NCBI GenBank assembly: GCA_036852015.1
Contig: JAANDG010000603.1
Span: 23,720 to 87,719 of the forward strand
Length of the DNA stretch: 64,000 bases
Direction: 5' to 3'
Source: Pelodera strongyloides
Taxonomy: Eukaryota > Nematoda > Chromadorea > Rhabditida > Rhabditidae
Under the pieces are notes generated by a model. The model was not told where the DNA came from and did not search any database. It saw nothing but the letters and a program-made list of their open reading frames with translations. Shown piece after piece: positions 26,001 through 38,364 of the stretch. Numbering within the stretch: position 1 is the first letter of the stretch; every line of letters begins with the position of its first letter. The translations under genes were made by a program, and so were the position numbers.

Positions 26001-27511
26001 GAAGTGGTGGAAATTGTTTTCGGTAGTCCGGAATTGGTGGAAGGGTACGTCAAAAATTCATGGAAAAATGGGTAAAATTTGGTGGAAGGGTGTCTAAACC
26101 ACGCCCCTGTTCTAGCAAATTAGGAAAATTCGTGGAAAAAATGATGGAAGGGTTGACCTCTATAGGGACATAAAAATGTCCATATTTGATGGAAGGATAC
26201 GAAAACTTTCCCCACTTCTTGACCTCAGTATATTTGTTGGTATAGATAATTGATAACTGATTAGATCGTTCATTATTGTCGGGTCTGTAGATCCACGAGA
26301 CTTTTTTCATCTTTCTATCTGCATAAATAAGTATATAATCTGTGCGTTTCAAGTTTCAAGTGTACGATGCTTCGTTTAGGGTTGAATAAGCTGGTAAATA
26401 GTGCAACAGTAGGTAAGAGAACCATAGTAGTTTATTCATATCTCGTTTTAGGTACGATGGAACCGAGTTGGTAGTGAAAACGGAGGTGCGGTTTACAGTT
26501 TTTTTGTTTATTGTCCTGTTTACTTTATGTATGTCTTCAGCGATTAAAGGAATGGCTGCAATTGTTATTCTGTGGCTGTAGGTCCGTTACTGCACTGCAT
26601 TGGTGTGTTAGAGATAGATGTCTTGACATTGCCAGAATTTGGTAGGTATACATACATAGCGAGGTATTCCGTGGGTATACTGTATGGGACTTAAAAGGAC
26701 CCGCACCTGCCGTTTTTCATAAAATATAAATGTTTTTCTTCAGATCAAAGAAGAGATGAAAGAGTGCATCATTGATGAATATGACGCGGAGATTGCAGAG
26801 AAAAAGAGAAGGAAACAAGAGAGAAAGGAACAGAGACGGAGAGAGAAAGAGAGAATAAAGGAGGAGCAGGAGGACGAAGAAGTGGTATGACTTTTGATCA
26901 TATTATTTTGTATTGCGTATAGGACCTGGTCTCTTGTATATGTGTTCTTTTCGTGTCCCCCGCCTAGTGGTAAAGGAGAATCGGTAGTGTACTTTACGTG
27001 GTATTATATAAATTATTTGTAAGATGATTGTGTCGTAGTGCAGTTCTACGCTAGTTCATTCAGTGTATGTGTAAATAATTGTGTGGTGCGCATGTGCTGC
27101 TGCTGGGTGAGAATTTAGCGAGACCGGGAGTACACACACTTTTTATTTATGATGGATGTAAAGCCTGTGAATAGGTAGATTTGTAAAATGGGTTCGTGCA
27201 GTATGGGGGACACATTGAGTCTCATATAGGAGCTGCTGACTACATTTTCAATTATAATTCTAATAATGTTTTTTTATTTTCAGGAGGAAGTACAAACTAC
27301 AGAAGAGGGAACGGGAGAAGAGGAGATTGAAAAGAAAAAGAAGAAAAAGTCGAAGAAAGAGAAGAGAGAGGAGGAGGTAGAGGAAGAAGTGACCGAGGAA
27401 AAGCGAGAGAGCAGAAAGAGACAGACAGATGAAGAGGAGGTAGTAGATGAGGAGAGTGCAGAGAAGCTAAAACCTAAAAAGAACAAGAAATCGAAGAGGG
27501 ATAGAGAGTAA
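23081..27511 (+). CDS. PINX1: PIN2/TERF1-interacting telomerase inhibitor 1 homologue (G-patch), 11 exons
   Basis: Exons 23081-23131, 23555-23708, 24025-24134, 24621-24706, 24920-25037, 25130-25183, 25667-25753, 25919-25971, 26452-26485, 26744-26884, 27284-27511 give 371 residues. The N-terminus has the PINX1 pattern: a basic leader (MSILAQPRRKVRK), then a G-patch at about 30-78 (FGKKMLETMGWEKGKGLGKN) followed by GLGAGPISDYDSTWIAHHDD. A YFKDKMAAKL segment near residue 200 matches the family. The last two exons encode a long run of alternating lysine and glutamate, a nucleolar-type low-complexity tail. Family members activate the DEAH helicase DHX15/Prp43 in ribosome and snoRNA processing, and in mammals also restrain telomerase; only the first role is safe to infer here. 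Introns 1 and 6 hold MITEs and intron 3 a short Helitron-like element. Confidence 0.93.
23332..23513. mobile_element. TTAA-ended MITE in PINX1 intron 1
   Basis: Both TTAA-flanked terminal repeats are present, with the inner block gctcgattttttattctaa. Confidence 0.85.
24243..24476 (+). mobile_element. Short Helitron-like element in PINX1 intron 3
   Basis: TCTTATTATATAAAAGAG at the left. The right is hairpin CGCCTCAGGCG, 11 bases, CTGG, then T. It is nearly the same length and sequence as the inverted copy at 36814-37051. Confidence 0.7.
25331..25506. mobile_element. TTAA-ended MITE in PINX1 intron 6
   Basis: TTAAAGCGAAATAGCGG at the left and GGTATTTCGCTTTAA at the right, with the typical inner block. 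Confidence 0.85.
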
Positions 27512-27706
27512 GGTTAAGTCCGTTAAGTATAGGATACGATTACATTTGTTTGCTGATTTTGAGCTCTATTGTTTTAGAACTAATGAGAAGACTGCCCTTT
27601 ATAAACGTTCTATATTTTCTTTCTGAGGGTTCCTTTGTTTGTTGAGGATGTTTTTTTAGTTTTTTTTTTTACTCAGAATTCTATAGAGGATACCATTTTT
27701 TGTGAG

Positions 27707-27828
27707 CCCATATTCACCACTCAAGGGAAATATCCCCTGGGGAGAGAAAATAGATATTGAACGTGAGAGTCGCAGGGAAAAAGACTGTATTTCCTCCCCA
27801 TTGGGGAATTGAGTGGTGAATGTATGCT
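27707..27828. mobile_element. Fold-back element, CATATTCACCACTC family
   Basis: CATATTCACCACTCAAGGG at the left and GAATTGAGTGGTGAATG at the right, with inner gggagagaaaatag as in the copy at 3005. Confidence 0.7.
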
Positions 27829-28050
27829 TTCTCCCAATAAGCCATTAGGTTGCTTGTAATTAGTGTACGACATATTTGGGACTGATGGAACTTATCCACA
27901 AACAGAGAGTGTAGAAGTTTCTGAAGAAATTAGGGGAATTGATATATTTTCTAGTTTATATTTGGTTGCTTCGTTGCACGTTATGATATTCCTTTTATAG
28001 TAAAGTACGTTATGATATTCCTTTATCTTGAAATCGTAGTTTCAGACTGT

Positions 28051-28235
28051 TTAAAACGAAATACCGGCCGGTTTTTGGAACGCATCGAGTACACAATCAT
28101 TATTATTGTGCAGCTTATGCAAATGAACATAAATTAGAATAAAAAATCGAGTTAAATTCGAGTAACTTAGCATAAATACGTAAGAATTCAGTTGCCCACG
28201 ATGCTTTGCAAAAATCGGCCGGTATTTCGCTTTAA
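28051..28235. mobile_element. TTAA-ended MITE downstream of PINX1
   Basis: Inner block in reverse orientation (gcaaatgaacataaattag). Both ends carry TTAA. Confidence 0.85.
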
Positions 28236-28365
28236 ATAATTGTGAAGTGAACGGTGGAAGAGGTTAGCGAATTATTTGACATCACATCATGGAATAGGCA
28301 CTCGGAATTGTTCTTGTTATTATTGTTGTCTGTTATGAAATTGTTACAATTTGTGATGTCGTTAA

Positions 28366-28371
28366 TAAAGA
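28366..28371 (+). terminator. Possible poly(A) signal for PINX1
   Basis: AATAAA about 0.85 kb after the PINX1 stop, downstream of the MITE at 28051-28235. Plausible but distant. Confidence 0.3.
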
Positions 28372-28950
28372 GGATTTTTCGTTTTATGGGTTTTGTTATC
28401 TGTGGTGGAAACTTAATCACGTAGAAGTCTGGTGAAAAGTAGAGGTGAGAATTTTCAGAGTTTGACGTGTAATGGAGCCCAGGGGAAAGGCGTATTTGGG
28501 ACTTGGGTGGTTCTGCGATTATGCACTCTTTATGTCCCCCGTGCTCGTGAACTCGACCCTCACGACGGTGTGCCGTATATCTTAGCCTCTAGGTCAAATC
28601 GCGTTGAATCAATGATGGAGCGACGTTTTCGCACACACGGTCCGCTCGCGTTTTGTTCTTTTTCTGGGGTAGAGAATGTGGAATTATGGGAGATGCCGGG
28701 CGTTGGGTTTAGGGAGAGTGAGTGCATAGGGAGAGTGTCTAGAGGAGAAGGGAGAGAGAGAGTCCGACGCACACTGCACAGAAACTGGAAACCCCGATAT
28801 ACGCCCGATTATGTTTTTGAAAGAACCCCGATAAGCGCCCGAGTCGTGTCCCCGGTATGTGCGCTGAATGTCTATTCCTATTATTGATCGGGCACATTTG
28901 GGTTTTATTGTTATTCTTATTTTGGGCTCTTGGAAGAATTAATACATTCT

Positions 28951-29144
28951 TTAAAGCGGTATTACACTAGGTTTTGAAACGGATCTTGAGTAACTGATTT
29001 CCCATGCATAATATGCAAATTAGTATGATTTGAATAAAAAATCGAGCTCGGGGTACCTGATTTTCCATGCATAACATGCAAATTAGTATGATGAGAATAA
29101 AAAATCGGGCTCGCTTTGCATAAATAGGCTGTTATTTCGCTTTA
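28951..29144. mobile_element. MITE variant with internal duplication
   Basis: The left end TTAAAGCGGTATTACAC differs from the main family, and an inner segment (cccatgcataatatgcaaatt) occurs twice. Confidence 0.6.
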
Positions 29145-29381
29145 CATATAAATATTGTGTTACTGTTACTTGACTTGTACAGTATACCATTTTCCATCAA
29201 AAGTCTCATTAATTTTAATTATGAATTATACCGTATGAGCAGCTCATTTTCATGCGAAATAATTCAGCGAATTTCAGTTTTTCGTAGTTTTCGTACTAAT
29301 TGTAAAGAATTTTTCTGCGCTTGCGTATATTATTATTATTATTTATTATTTCAGTGTGATTTTTTTGATACACTGATTGCT

Positions 29382-32300
29382 ATGGACATGAAACGAAGTT
29401 ATGATGAGGTGAGTAAATTCATTTTTTTCTCGCTTTTTACTGCATTTATCATAATTATGAGTCTCGCATGAACTTGTTGAGTATAGTGTTTCTTATACTC
29501 CGTTGTAACGAAAATGCCACCCAGTTCGTTTTTTCCTATTTAGGTTCATGCGCGGAATTCATATGTGCTAAATTGTGTACTTAAAAAGCCTATAATAGAC
29601 TCAGCGATCAGACTTGCCACAAATCTTTATTAAAGGGCAACAGGGGTGGATAACGGTTATGTCTGCTCGAATATGGGGGGCACCAGGCCACTCTGCCAGT
29701 CTGGCGACGTCGGGGATTCCTCTCCTCTGCGACGTTGACACCGCTCCACAAATAGCCGCTAGGGCTCAGCCGCAGGGACAGTTAAGGGCTGCCGACCTCA
29801 GGAACAAAAGCTGGGACTTTGTCCAGCTAGTAGATATGTAGCAAGTAAGATAACTCCCCTTCTAGACCGGGAGTATATATACGTTTCTAACCATTCCAAT
29901 TATGACTACAATGTCTGTCGAGTGTCGTAAACAACTAATTAGTATATGCTGGATCATTAATGTCTAGCTGTTTGATTGTACGTTTCATACAGTTGCAACG
30001 TATAGTTGCAACAGTACTGTAGTCGAAATTCATTATTTATGTTAAAGGCAGAAACTTTTCTTATGTAATTTTGATGATTATGTAATGATTATCTCTAAGG
30101 GGTACAATACCATACACCAATTGACCAATTTGCTCGCAACCGTGGCGTTTTTGAAATCATAATTATTCCAATTTTTTCCAGCAAAATTCGTCAGAATTCA
30201 GTCTCGATGCCTCCTACGATGGGACAATTGCTGAACGTCCGATGAGAAAAGTTAGTTTGAGTTTGAAAACTCTCGGTGGCCATGAATTATATCATCCTTC
30301 GAACAGTTTGTTCTTCTCTCTCGCGCTTCTTGTGCTATGCAAAGTTTGTTCTTCTCTCTCAATGTCTCTCTCATGGTGCTGCGTGTCTCTCTCTCTCTTA
30401 ATCTCTAACTCTCTCTCTCTCTCTTAATCTCTCCCTCTCTTGTCTCACAAACAAAATAATCTAATGCGATTTTATGTGCCGGAAATTTGAAATTCCGTAA
30501 AATTGTGAAATTGAGTGGTTCAAGAGTTATCTGGCGATAATTTATTGTGCAATTACATTATTATTTTTTTCTTCAGAAACGTCGCAAGGGATTCGCTACA
30601 GATTCGCTTGCGGTTAGTTTTAGTTTTTATGCCTTGGCCATTTCATGAAGCAATTTTTTTCGCTAACAATAAGAAAAGCGTTTTTGAAAAGTTTCAAGCG
30701 AAATACCGGCCGGTTTGTGAAACACATCGAGTGCATGCCCATTCCTATGCAGCTTACGCAAATGAATGAACATAACTTGGAATAAAAAAACCGAGCTAAA
30801 TTCGAGCAACTTTGCATAAATACGTTAGAATTCAGCTGTCCACGATGCGTTTCAAAAACCGGCCGGTATTTCATATTGCAAAAACAAAATGCAAACCTTT
30901 AGCTTTTTAGAAAGGAAACCGAGACTATTTGAATCGTGATGTCAAATTCTTACTTTTGGCCTGTGTCAGAGAATTTCCTGATATTTGGGACGTATTTTCC
31001 CCAGCATATACCACAGTCAATCGGTTGGTTTGGGTTTTCTTGCGTCTTCTGAGCATTACCATATTTTTGATAAAAACTCGGGTGGTGCGCGGAGACAGCC
31101 TGGTGCGAAAACTGTGTTTATGTTAGTCACGCAGGCAGAATGGGAGAAGATGGCGGAAATTTTTGGGTGCGCAGCGAGCGGCTGGCACCTGGCACACCGT
31201 TTTTTTCCCGCGCACCATCAAATCACTCTGCATCAGTTCAGTAATAACGCAATAAAATAGTGCTATCTGCCTTCGCCAGACTATCGAGGTTCTCACGAGT
31301 ACACCGAGCCGAGCCACTGTCTATCCTTTTTTTGCGGGTATAGAAGATTCGGACAACTTTTAGGTGACTTGGGTCCGAGAGGTGATTTTGGGGGAACCCT
31401 CCGCCCTCCTTTTCTTTTCCTAGCGTTTTGGCTTTCGGCTTTTCTCAGCATTTTCTTCAGATTTTCCACAAAATCTGGGGGAAGGGCGCACACTTTTTGG
31501 ACTTAAAAATAGCAAAAATCGGGGGAATTCTGCACATTTTTTTTCCTCCAATCTTGGCCTCACGAACCTGGCGAAGGTAGGACGAAGTGGCCGGGCACCA
31601 TATTTTATCTGCGTTTGAATCGATTTTTTTGTTTTCGAGTAGTCACCGCGATGATCTCGGTGCGCAAAATGTGTCATGTTTCCGCCGCGGCGCGCCACTC
31701 ATGTTCCGTCAGTGGGAGACCTTGTAGTTTGTAGTTTGTAGTCATCAATCTCAGTTATTGCGATTCCCGCAGAAACTCATTTTACCCTTACAGATGGGAC
31801 CTTTGGGAGGATATTGCAATATATATTTCGGCGAAGACGCACCGTGTGGTCACCAGTGCGTTTTTATATGGTTTCAATTTTGTGCTGATAGAATACAACT
31901 TTGTTGGACAATTTTATGGACGAACCCGAGTTTACGTGTTACATGCGCGATACGACTTTATTACGTACATATATGCGCACATTCATACATACGTACATTT
32001 CGCACACGGAGATAGCTTTGACATGTTTGTGCACACCTTCACCCAGACGCATACGTGTTCACATACACAACATAAACTAGATACACTAAAGACTAAAGCG
32101 ATACCGGTCGGTTTTTGAAACGCATCGCGGACAACTGAATTATTACGTATTTATGGCTAATTTGCTCGAATTTAGCTCGATTTTGTATTCTAATTTATTT
32201 TCGTTTCCATATGCTGCATAAGAATGCTGATAGTCGTTGCGTTTCAAAAACCTGCCGGTATTTCGCTTTAACACGCGCACCGTATGAAGCTAGCACCATG

Positions 32301-35300
32301 ATTTTTCCTTTTTTACCTAAAATTTTGATAATTGCAGGGGAAGATGCGCAGGAGCAGTGGCGTAATCTGCGTGATACTTACGTGAGAAAGCGTCGTGATG
32401 GGAACACGACAAGTAGGGGAAAACACTGGACATTCTACGGGGGCATGTCTTTCATGCACAACAGACATGACATTCTTGAAAGGTGTGTTTTGATTTTTAA
32501 AGCGATGGGGTGCGTGGTTTGCGAATGCATCTCCAGCATTGACTGAAATTTACATACAGTATACTATCTTATTATATAAAAGAGTAATGGCCTGTCCATG
32601 TATGCGATTCGCACTTGCGAAAATGACAAATGCCTGTCCATGTTCGAGTTAAAGGGAATGTCAAGGGGGATTCTGCGCAGAAGGCATCTCCTTTAAGCAG
32701 ATGAAGTGAATCTCGAAAGGCGCACAAAGAAGTATACCCATCGATTGAAAAAAATTAAAATTTTGTCATAAATGTGAACAAAATCACATTTGGATCAATC
32801 AATAGGGCAGCTCCGCATGCCCCGGCGTCGCCTGATTCGGATCAATATCGCAGTGGACCGCGCCGCAGTTGGAGTGCGTCGCGTCCTCTGTTCAAACACG
32901 CCGTGGCTTCAGTGAATACATTGGTCTGAAGCCAAAATCCGAAATACTATGGTGAAGACATTTTCTGGAGGGGTTTGAAATTGTTTTTCTTTTTATCCAA
33001 AAGATTTTGTTTATTTTGGTTTTCACTTTTCTTACCTACAATAAATAAACCGATTATTGAGCCCAACATGCAAAACCGGCTTGACATTCCCTTTAATGTC
33101 AATGACAAGGTCCCGCAGCGATTTTGCATCTAGTATGGATCTATATCAAAATAGTACAGATCTATTTCATATAGTACGGATCTATGTCAAATAGTACGGA
33201 TCTGATACACTTTCGTTGCGGGACAATGTCAAACGCGTCATTCGCATGGGTTACGGTAGGCATTTGACATTCATGTAAAATGGCCTGAACATGGACAGGC
33301 ACTTGTCATTTTCGCAAGTGCGAATCACAAACATGGACGGGGCATAACTGTAGTCTGCGCTAGCACATACGTTACCGAAGTAGAACTCGAATAAATTGTT
33401 CCGCTTTGGAGATAAAAGAGTGCCGCAACTCTAATTAGAATATTCTCTTGTAAAAGAAATGTGTGTGTCTTCATTCGTAAAAATTTTCAACTTTCATAAG
33501 TATGGAAAGAGGCCCCTGGCTGCGTAGCCTTCTGGTAAACACGGTAGCGCAGCTGCCCTGCATAGGCATAGTATGCGTTTCAAGATACTTCCTGACAGAT
33601 TTATGATTATTCCTGACTTTCGCGCTCATAAATGGCGTAAATTCTACGTTTGCAACTCATTATTCTGCCAAAAAAGTCGACATTATAACTTATAATTGTC
33701 TGCCCATCTCTTTCAGATATGGGTACAATCAGGGCGAGTTGAAAAATAAAACGCAGTTAGTAGAAGAGCTGCTAAAGAAGGAAGAAAATAGACGGAAATC
33801 TTTGCCTGCCGATGAACTTGAGAAGGAACTGCTGGAAATGGAAACTAATGATGTATGTCTTAGATTAATTAGTTAATTGACTGGAAATTAAGGGTTACTT
33901 ATTCTCTTATTCACCTATCGTACCCTGATGTAACACCGCGCACAAATAGAGGAATATGACAGAGCGCGGCGCGCACATTCCGTGATCTTTATGGAGGATG
34001 CGCGGCAGTGCGCCGTGGTCTATCACTTGCGCACTTGCCGCTATCCCGCCGCATACTCTAGAGGTGTGGCGGACCCTTTTATTTGTGAGCGGCGATGGCG
34101 CGGAGTTTCGCGTCGTATGCTGTCAGTCTTATTATGATGCACCCATATAAAACTACATATTCAAATAGTATCGATGGATTTGAGTGTCATTTTGATTTTT
34201 TTAATGCTTTGCCTAATCTTTATAATTACAGAACCCTTCATTTGGCGTCTGGCCGCCTCAATCACGTGAAGAAATACAAGAGATTGCGAAAGAGGTTAAC
34301 ATTATTATAAGAATAGGTAGAGGGTCGACTGCTTATAAAGATAAAGAGTACCGGGTTATAATAACAAGCGAATACGCAGAACTGGTGCACCGGGGTCTGG
34401 TTCATTTCTGAAGCCGGACGAACTGGCCTTTAAACTTCCCGGAGGACAAATTTCTCGGGAAGCCGATTTATCTCCGCCAGCTACCACCATAAGGGTCCCA
34501 TGCCGGGATCGAACCAACGACCGGCGGCGCGGAGCAAGGCGCTTGCCACTGCGCCGAAAGATTCTAAGCCCGACGAGTTACTAACTTGGACCATTCGATT
34601 TCTTTGATTTAGATCCGAGAAACTGGGCATTCGAGGAGGCTGGATGTATGGGTAGTGCAACAAGTTCAGGAGCAAACCCCGGAGAGCTATGACTCGGGCG
34701 AGGACGGAGATTACACAGACACTACGCCCATTAGCATTCCTACCGTCCTGAGCGGATTGTTTAAGGTATTAATATCTAGCAGCCACCCTCTAGCCCTTTA
34801 TTTCGGTGCTGCGCTGAGTCCTATTGCCCTTTTTTTCACTTAGGGCCGCGGGAGGCTTGGTAGCCTACTCCCGGGCAGCCTGTCAATTAAACAAGTTGAT
34901 GGTTCGAATAACTACCTAACTTTAGAAAATGATGCAGTGACACCCTAATTACGTAAATTTTTTAACTTTAACCTTAACTGAGTTTTTCTTTCAACTAAAA
35001 AGTTAGTTTGAGTTGTAAGTTAAAAAGTTTTAGCGTAAGTTTTACTTTTTTGTTGCATTTTCTGAAACGAAGAAAACAGCAATGTTTGAAAAAAAATGTT
35101 TGTTGAAATTATTGTAAGTCATGAACTGTGCGTGCAAAATTGTGCGAGTTTCGTGAAAATTTCCTCCAGTTCTCTTTCGCGCGCACTTTGCGTGCCGTTT
35201 TCACGCCGCTCGCACGTCAACGTATTGTTTGCAAAATTGAAAATTAAACTCAGGTGTTTTTTTAGGTATCCCACAATAGCAGCAGCAATTCTGTGATTGG

Positions 35301-36544
35301 TTGTCCGATGTATGCGGAAATTAAGCACGAAGAAGATTTTGTAAACCAACTTACTTTACATTCCGACTCGCGTATGTCGGCGTCCAGCCAAGTGTCTGTT
35401 TCGGAAGAAAGAACTGTAAGTCGTGTGTTATATTTAAAATTTAAGCACTGCTCAATCTGGAGTTGTCATTAGCTCGTATTCTCGCGTCACTGGTAGGCCT
35501 CCCAATTGGGAATGACCTACCAGTGGGAGAAAAAGGCGCAACTCTGGTGCACTGGTAGGAGGCGCGGCGCGTGTCGCGGTTTCCCAGGCTCTGGGAGAGC
35601 TTTGGGAATGTCTCTCCCAGAGTGGCGCGAGAATGCGAGAATCTTGTGAAGCGCGGCACGGGTTCCTAATTCTTATTGACATTTTCAAGGCAGACTCTAG
35701 TACTTGGTTTTATTCCTCTTTCAGATGACGCCGCCTCCTCCCGTTGTGAGACCTTCGTCATCAAAGAAGCAGTGTGATGTGGGACCTCAGAGGAATTCTG
35801 CCCCTGCCCCCGTACGGGCCGTACCCGTACCAGCAGCGACAGGTACGTGTTTGAGCTTTGGTGAGCGTTGATTTGTGTGTCGAGACTTGTAGCATAAGTG
35901 TAAAAGCAACATTACATAAAGACCCAAAATTCGCTAAGCTACCCCGTTGGAGATCGTTGACACACAATTATGCTAGAAAACTCCGCGCCATCGCCGCGCA
36001 AAAGGAACCACGCAGCGGTGCGGCGCACCCCTTTAGTGCCTTGGGTGTTGTGCAAACGTAAGTTGGCGGACCGGCTGCATTGTAAAAAGACAAATCAGGT
36101 GTTGAACACCTATTCGAGCATGTTGGGCCTCTACTTTCCACATAACTGAGAATGCGCCGCTCCTCTGTGGCACCCTCTTTTTGCGCGGTGACGACGGGCA
36201 GTAAAAGTGTGCTCATTTGCATTCACAATTGTTGAACTTCGCGCTGTGCCGCGCAGTAGATGGGGGGGGGGCAAAAAAGGGAGGCGAGTATGGGGCGCGG
36301 GCCCATTGACCAAGTTTCCTCAGTGACAATTTTAATAATTGCAGAACCCTCTCCTCTGTCTGTTGCGGATTCTAAACGGGAGTCGTCCATCCTGCCCGTC
36401 AGTGCAACGGGAACATTTGCATTTTTGGAGGCAAAGTATAACAAATGGAAGTCGGAAGATAGTCGATTTGCCGACAAATTCGAGAATACTTTAATGAAAG
36501 TTCTCCTCGAACACATGCAAGAATTTAGTCAACGCGATGGATAG
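29382..36544 (+). CDS. MADF-domain putative DNA-binding protein, copy A, 12 exons
   Basis: Exons 29382-29408, 30182-30250, 30577-30612, 30911-31023, 31794-31855, 32338-32482, 33717-33852, 34232-34294, 34613-34765, 35266-35415, 35725-35842, 36345-36544 give 423 residues. Residues about 55-151 form a MADF (Myb/SANT-like) domain. The landmarks are LLLACVREFPDIWDVFSP, the aromatic WDLWEDIAIYI helix, and QWRNLRDTYVRKRR, the usual DNA-contacting helix. A charged linker (EENRRKSLPADEL), a FGVWPPQSREEI motif, a serine/proline-rich middle and a conserved C-terminal block (KYNKWKSEDSRFAD) follow; the last block may mediate protein contacts but I do not recognise it as a named domain. MADF proteins act as sequence-specific transcription factors. 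The gene has a tandem paralogue directly downstream with the same exon order and phases. The start is the first of two Met codons in exon 1, after an acceptor at 29351-29354. Confidence 0.88.
30315..30440. repeat. CT-rich microsatellite-like tract in MADF-A intron 2
   Basis: Repeated ctctctct with ctctctcttaatctct units. It occupies the intron between exons 2 and 3. Confidence 0.8.
30692..30873. mobile_element. MITE of the TTAA family in MADF-A intron 3
   Basis: AAGCGAAATACCGGCCGG at the left and CCGGCCGGTATTTC at the right; the outermost bases are mutated, so TTAA is lost. Confidence 0.75.
32092..32271. mobile_element. TTAA-family MITE in MADF-A intron 5
   Basis: TAAAGCGATACCGGTCGG at the left and CCGGTATTTCGCTTTAA at the right. 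Confidence 0.8.
32567..33535 (+). mobile_element. Helitron-like element in MADF-A intron 6
   Basis: A/TCTTATTATATAAAAGAG at the left. At the right are hairpin GGCTGCGTAGCC, then TT, CTGG and T. Inside, two outer arms share cattttcgcaagtgcgaat in opposite orientation, enclosing unrelated sequence, so it may contain a nested fold-back element. The hairpin-to-CTGG distance is shorter than usual, which lowers confidence. Confidence 0.5.
33955..34115. repeat. GC-rich dispersed repeat
   Basis: Ends with gcggcgatggcgcggagttt, a block that recurs near 35980 (inverted), 49093 and, diverged, 50138 and 55725. It stands out as GC-rich in an AT-rich intron. Confidence 0.6.
34488..34566 (-). repeat. tRNA-like (tRNA-derived) sequence in MADF-A intron 8
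   Basis: On the minus strand a B-box (GGTTCGATCCC) follows an A-box-like GGCGCAGTGGCAAGCG at tRNA spacing, but acceptor ends do not pair. It is probably a tRNA-derived SINE or relic. Confidence 0.5.
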
Positions 36545-36797
36545 GATCCGTAATTTAAAGGGAACTTGTACCCCACTTTTAATCAGCATTTATGTTTGCG
36601 CACTGCCTAAGCAACGCGAAACGTTGGCCGGTGCGCGGCCCATAATAAAGGGCCTGTAAAAGGAGACCCTACTAAATAATGAGTTCACTGATAATTGTTT
36701 TTTATATCTGACAGTATTTACCTTGATGTCACTTGATTCGTTATTTGTTGGTCTGCCATTATTGTTTTGTGAACTATTCATTGGTTGTTCGTTACTT

Positions 36798-36803
36798 AAT
36801 AAA
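36798..36803 (+). terminator. Poly(A) signal of MADF copy A
   Basis: AATAAA about 250 bases past the stop. A Helitron-like element begins ten bases further on. Confidence 0.5.
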
Positions 36804-36813
36804 TATTACATTA

Positions 36814-37051
36814 CCAGACGGCTCACGCCGCCTGAAGCGACTTACATGGAAATATGATTGGTTTAGCATGGGCATACTTATATACAAAGTTTCAAACGTA
36901 TCATAAGAAATTCACATAATATAAAACAATTGCATATGCATCTTCGATATTGAGCTGCGACACTCTTTTTATACCCGAACACGAAAATTTGCATTTCGTA
37001 ACGCACATCGGTATGCAAATTAGGCTACAGTTACTCTTTTATATAATAAGA
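36814..37051 (-). mobile_element. Short Helitron-like element, inverted
   Basis: Read on the minus strand it starts A/TCTTATTATATAAAAGAG and ends with a CGCTTCAGGCG-type hairpin then CTGG/T; it is the sister of 24243-24476. Confidence 0.7.
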
Positions 37052-37269
37052 TATGTTTTCAACAGTGATTTTTACCGTACAAACCATTTACATCACTAAG
37101 CCGTTCGTTTGGTAAAAAATTCATAATCGCAACAACTTAAAGAAACTGCGAAAAAAATCAGGCGCGCCCACATCTTCTGTCTTCGCCGGAAGTCCCCCAG
37201 GTCCGGGCAAGTGCACTGACTACCTCTTCGGAGAACCGGGCGAAGATTTTCGACAAAAAGAAAGTGGCG

Positions 37270-37515
37270 GGATTGTTTTAACCCGGGACTACACTTTCCA
37301 CGGTGTTTTTCGAAAGTTTTCCACAAGAAGGCGAAGGCCGTGTTATCCCGGGCTACATCTTGCCACGGTGTTTTTCTAAAGTTTTCGACAAAAGACCGTG
37401 TTAATACTATATAAATCTTGCCACGGTGTTTTTTTTCGAAAGTTTTCGTCAAAAAGACCGTGTTAACCCGGGCTACAACTTGCCACGGTTTTTCGAAAAG
37501 TTTTCGACAAAAAGA
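37270..37515. repeat. Imperfect tandem repeats, about 4 units
   Basis: ttgccacggtgtttttcgaa and its variants recur about every 60 bases, alternating with gttttcgacaaaaag and gtgttaacccgggctac. Confidence 0.75.
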
Positions 37516-38364
37516 TTTCCTGAGATTTCTCTCGTTTTATTTCGCTGTGTAAAAAACCATGACAAGAATTTTCGCCACGCATAACATGCGTTTTACGTTC
37601 TATGAAATCACAGTGTTACGAAACACCGTGATACGAATTTCCTTCCTCAAATAGCGTGTCAATATTATTGCATTGCAAAAACATCGTGCCAAATCAATGG
37701 CAGCCAGTATTCTAACACCGAGTTTGTGTGCTCGGCGCCGTGCAAAATTTCTTTTCTGTGAAGAGACTGTGGCGGCCCCAGAGACGACAGACGTATGGAT
37801 GAAGGGATATAGGGGGTGCGTCCGGAGAAGCGAGAGATTGACGCACCCCATTTGTGCGGACAAAACGTGTGCATCCACGCCATGACACAGTTTCTCTCTT
37901 GTATTTTGAGTTTCGCCGTGGATTGGTTTGTACTGGTGCATATTTTAATATATTTCTAGTTTTAAGTCTAATTGTAATGACCATTTTCTTTCGAAAAGCC
38001 TGTCAGCCACGATGTTTTACTTTGCAAAACATCGTGACAAAAATTTTCTTCTGCTGTCGATGAAATTTATCCTCAATGCACCGGAATTTTCTCCTGGCAC
38101 GACGTTTTGTACTGAAAACACGTGACAAGAGGGTTCATTTCAGATAACGATGTTTTTATTGCAAAACAGCGTGATAATTTGATTTTCTCTCGAAAAGCGT
38201 CATTGTCAGTTGCGTTTTTACATTCTGTGTGGAATATATTCTGAAAATTTCGACTTCGAATCTTCATGTTAAAGAAAGTTTTCTGTACGTGAAATAGTAG
38301 TATTATCAGTATACTTTCAGAAAGTCTCCGGTCACTCGGGTCTCGGGTCAACACGGCGATTGTT

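Larger units (their letters stand above)
27512..29381. other. Gap between PINX1 and MADF copy A
   Basis: Contains a fold-back element (27707-27828), two MITEs (28051-28235, 28951-29144) and a 151-codon open frame at 28432-28887 with no recognisable protein features. No gene is called. Confidence 0.5.
36545..38364. other. Gap between the MADF paralogues
   Basis: No gene seen. Contains the copy A poly(A) signal, a Helitron-like element (36814-37051) and imperfect repeats at 37270-37515. Open frames here come from the repeats. The promoter of copy B should lie near its end. Confidence 0.5.

Noticed and set aside
27280..27486. Antisense serine/phenylalanine-rich frame
   Set aside because: Mirror image of the lysine/glutamate-rich last exon of PINX1.
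28432..28887. Open frame of 151 codons between PINX1 and MADF-A
   Set aside because: No domain, no hydrophobic or helical pattern, many arginines and prolines, no splice context or homologue recognised. Likely chance in GC-richer repeat sequence.
29614..29841. 75-codon open frame in MADF-A intron 1
   Set aside because: No match to the paralogue, no splice sites in phase, composition like the surrounding GC-rich repeat.
31293..31698. Minus-strand arginine-rich frames in MADF-A intron 4
   Set aside because: No paralogue counterpart in copy B and no recognisable domain.
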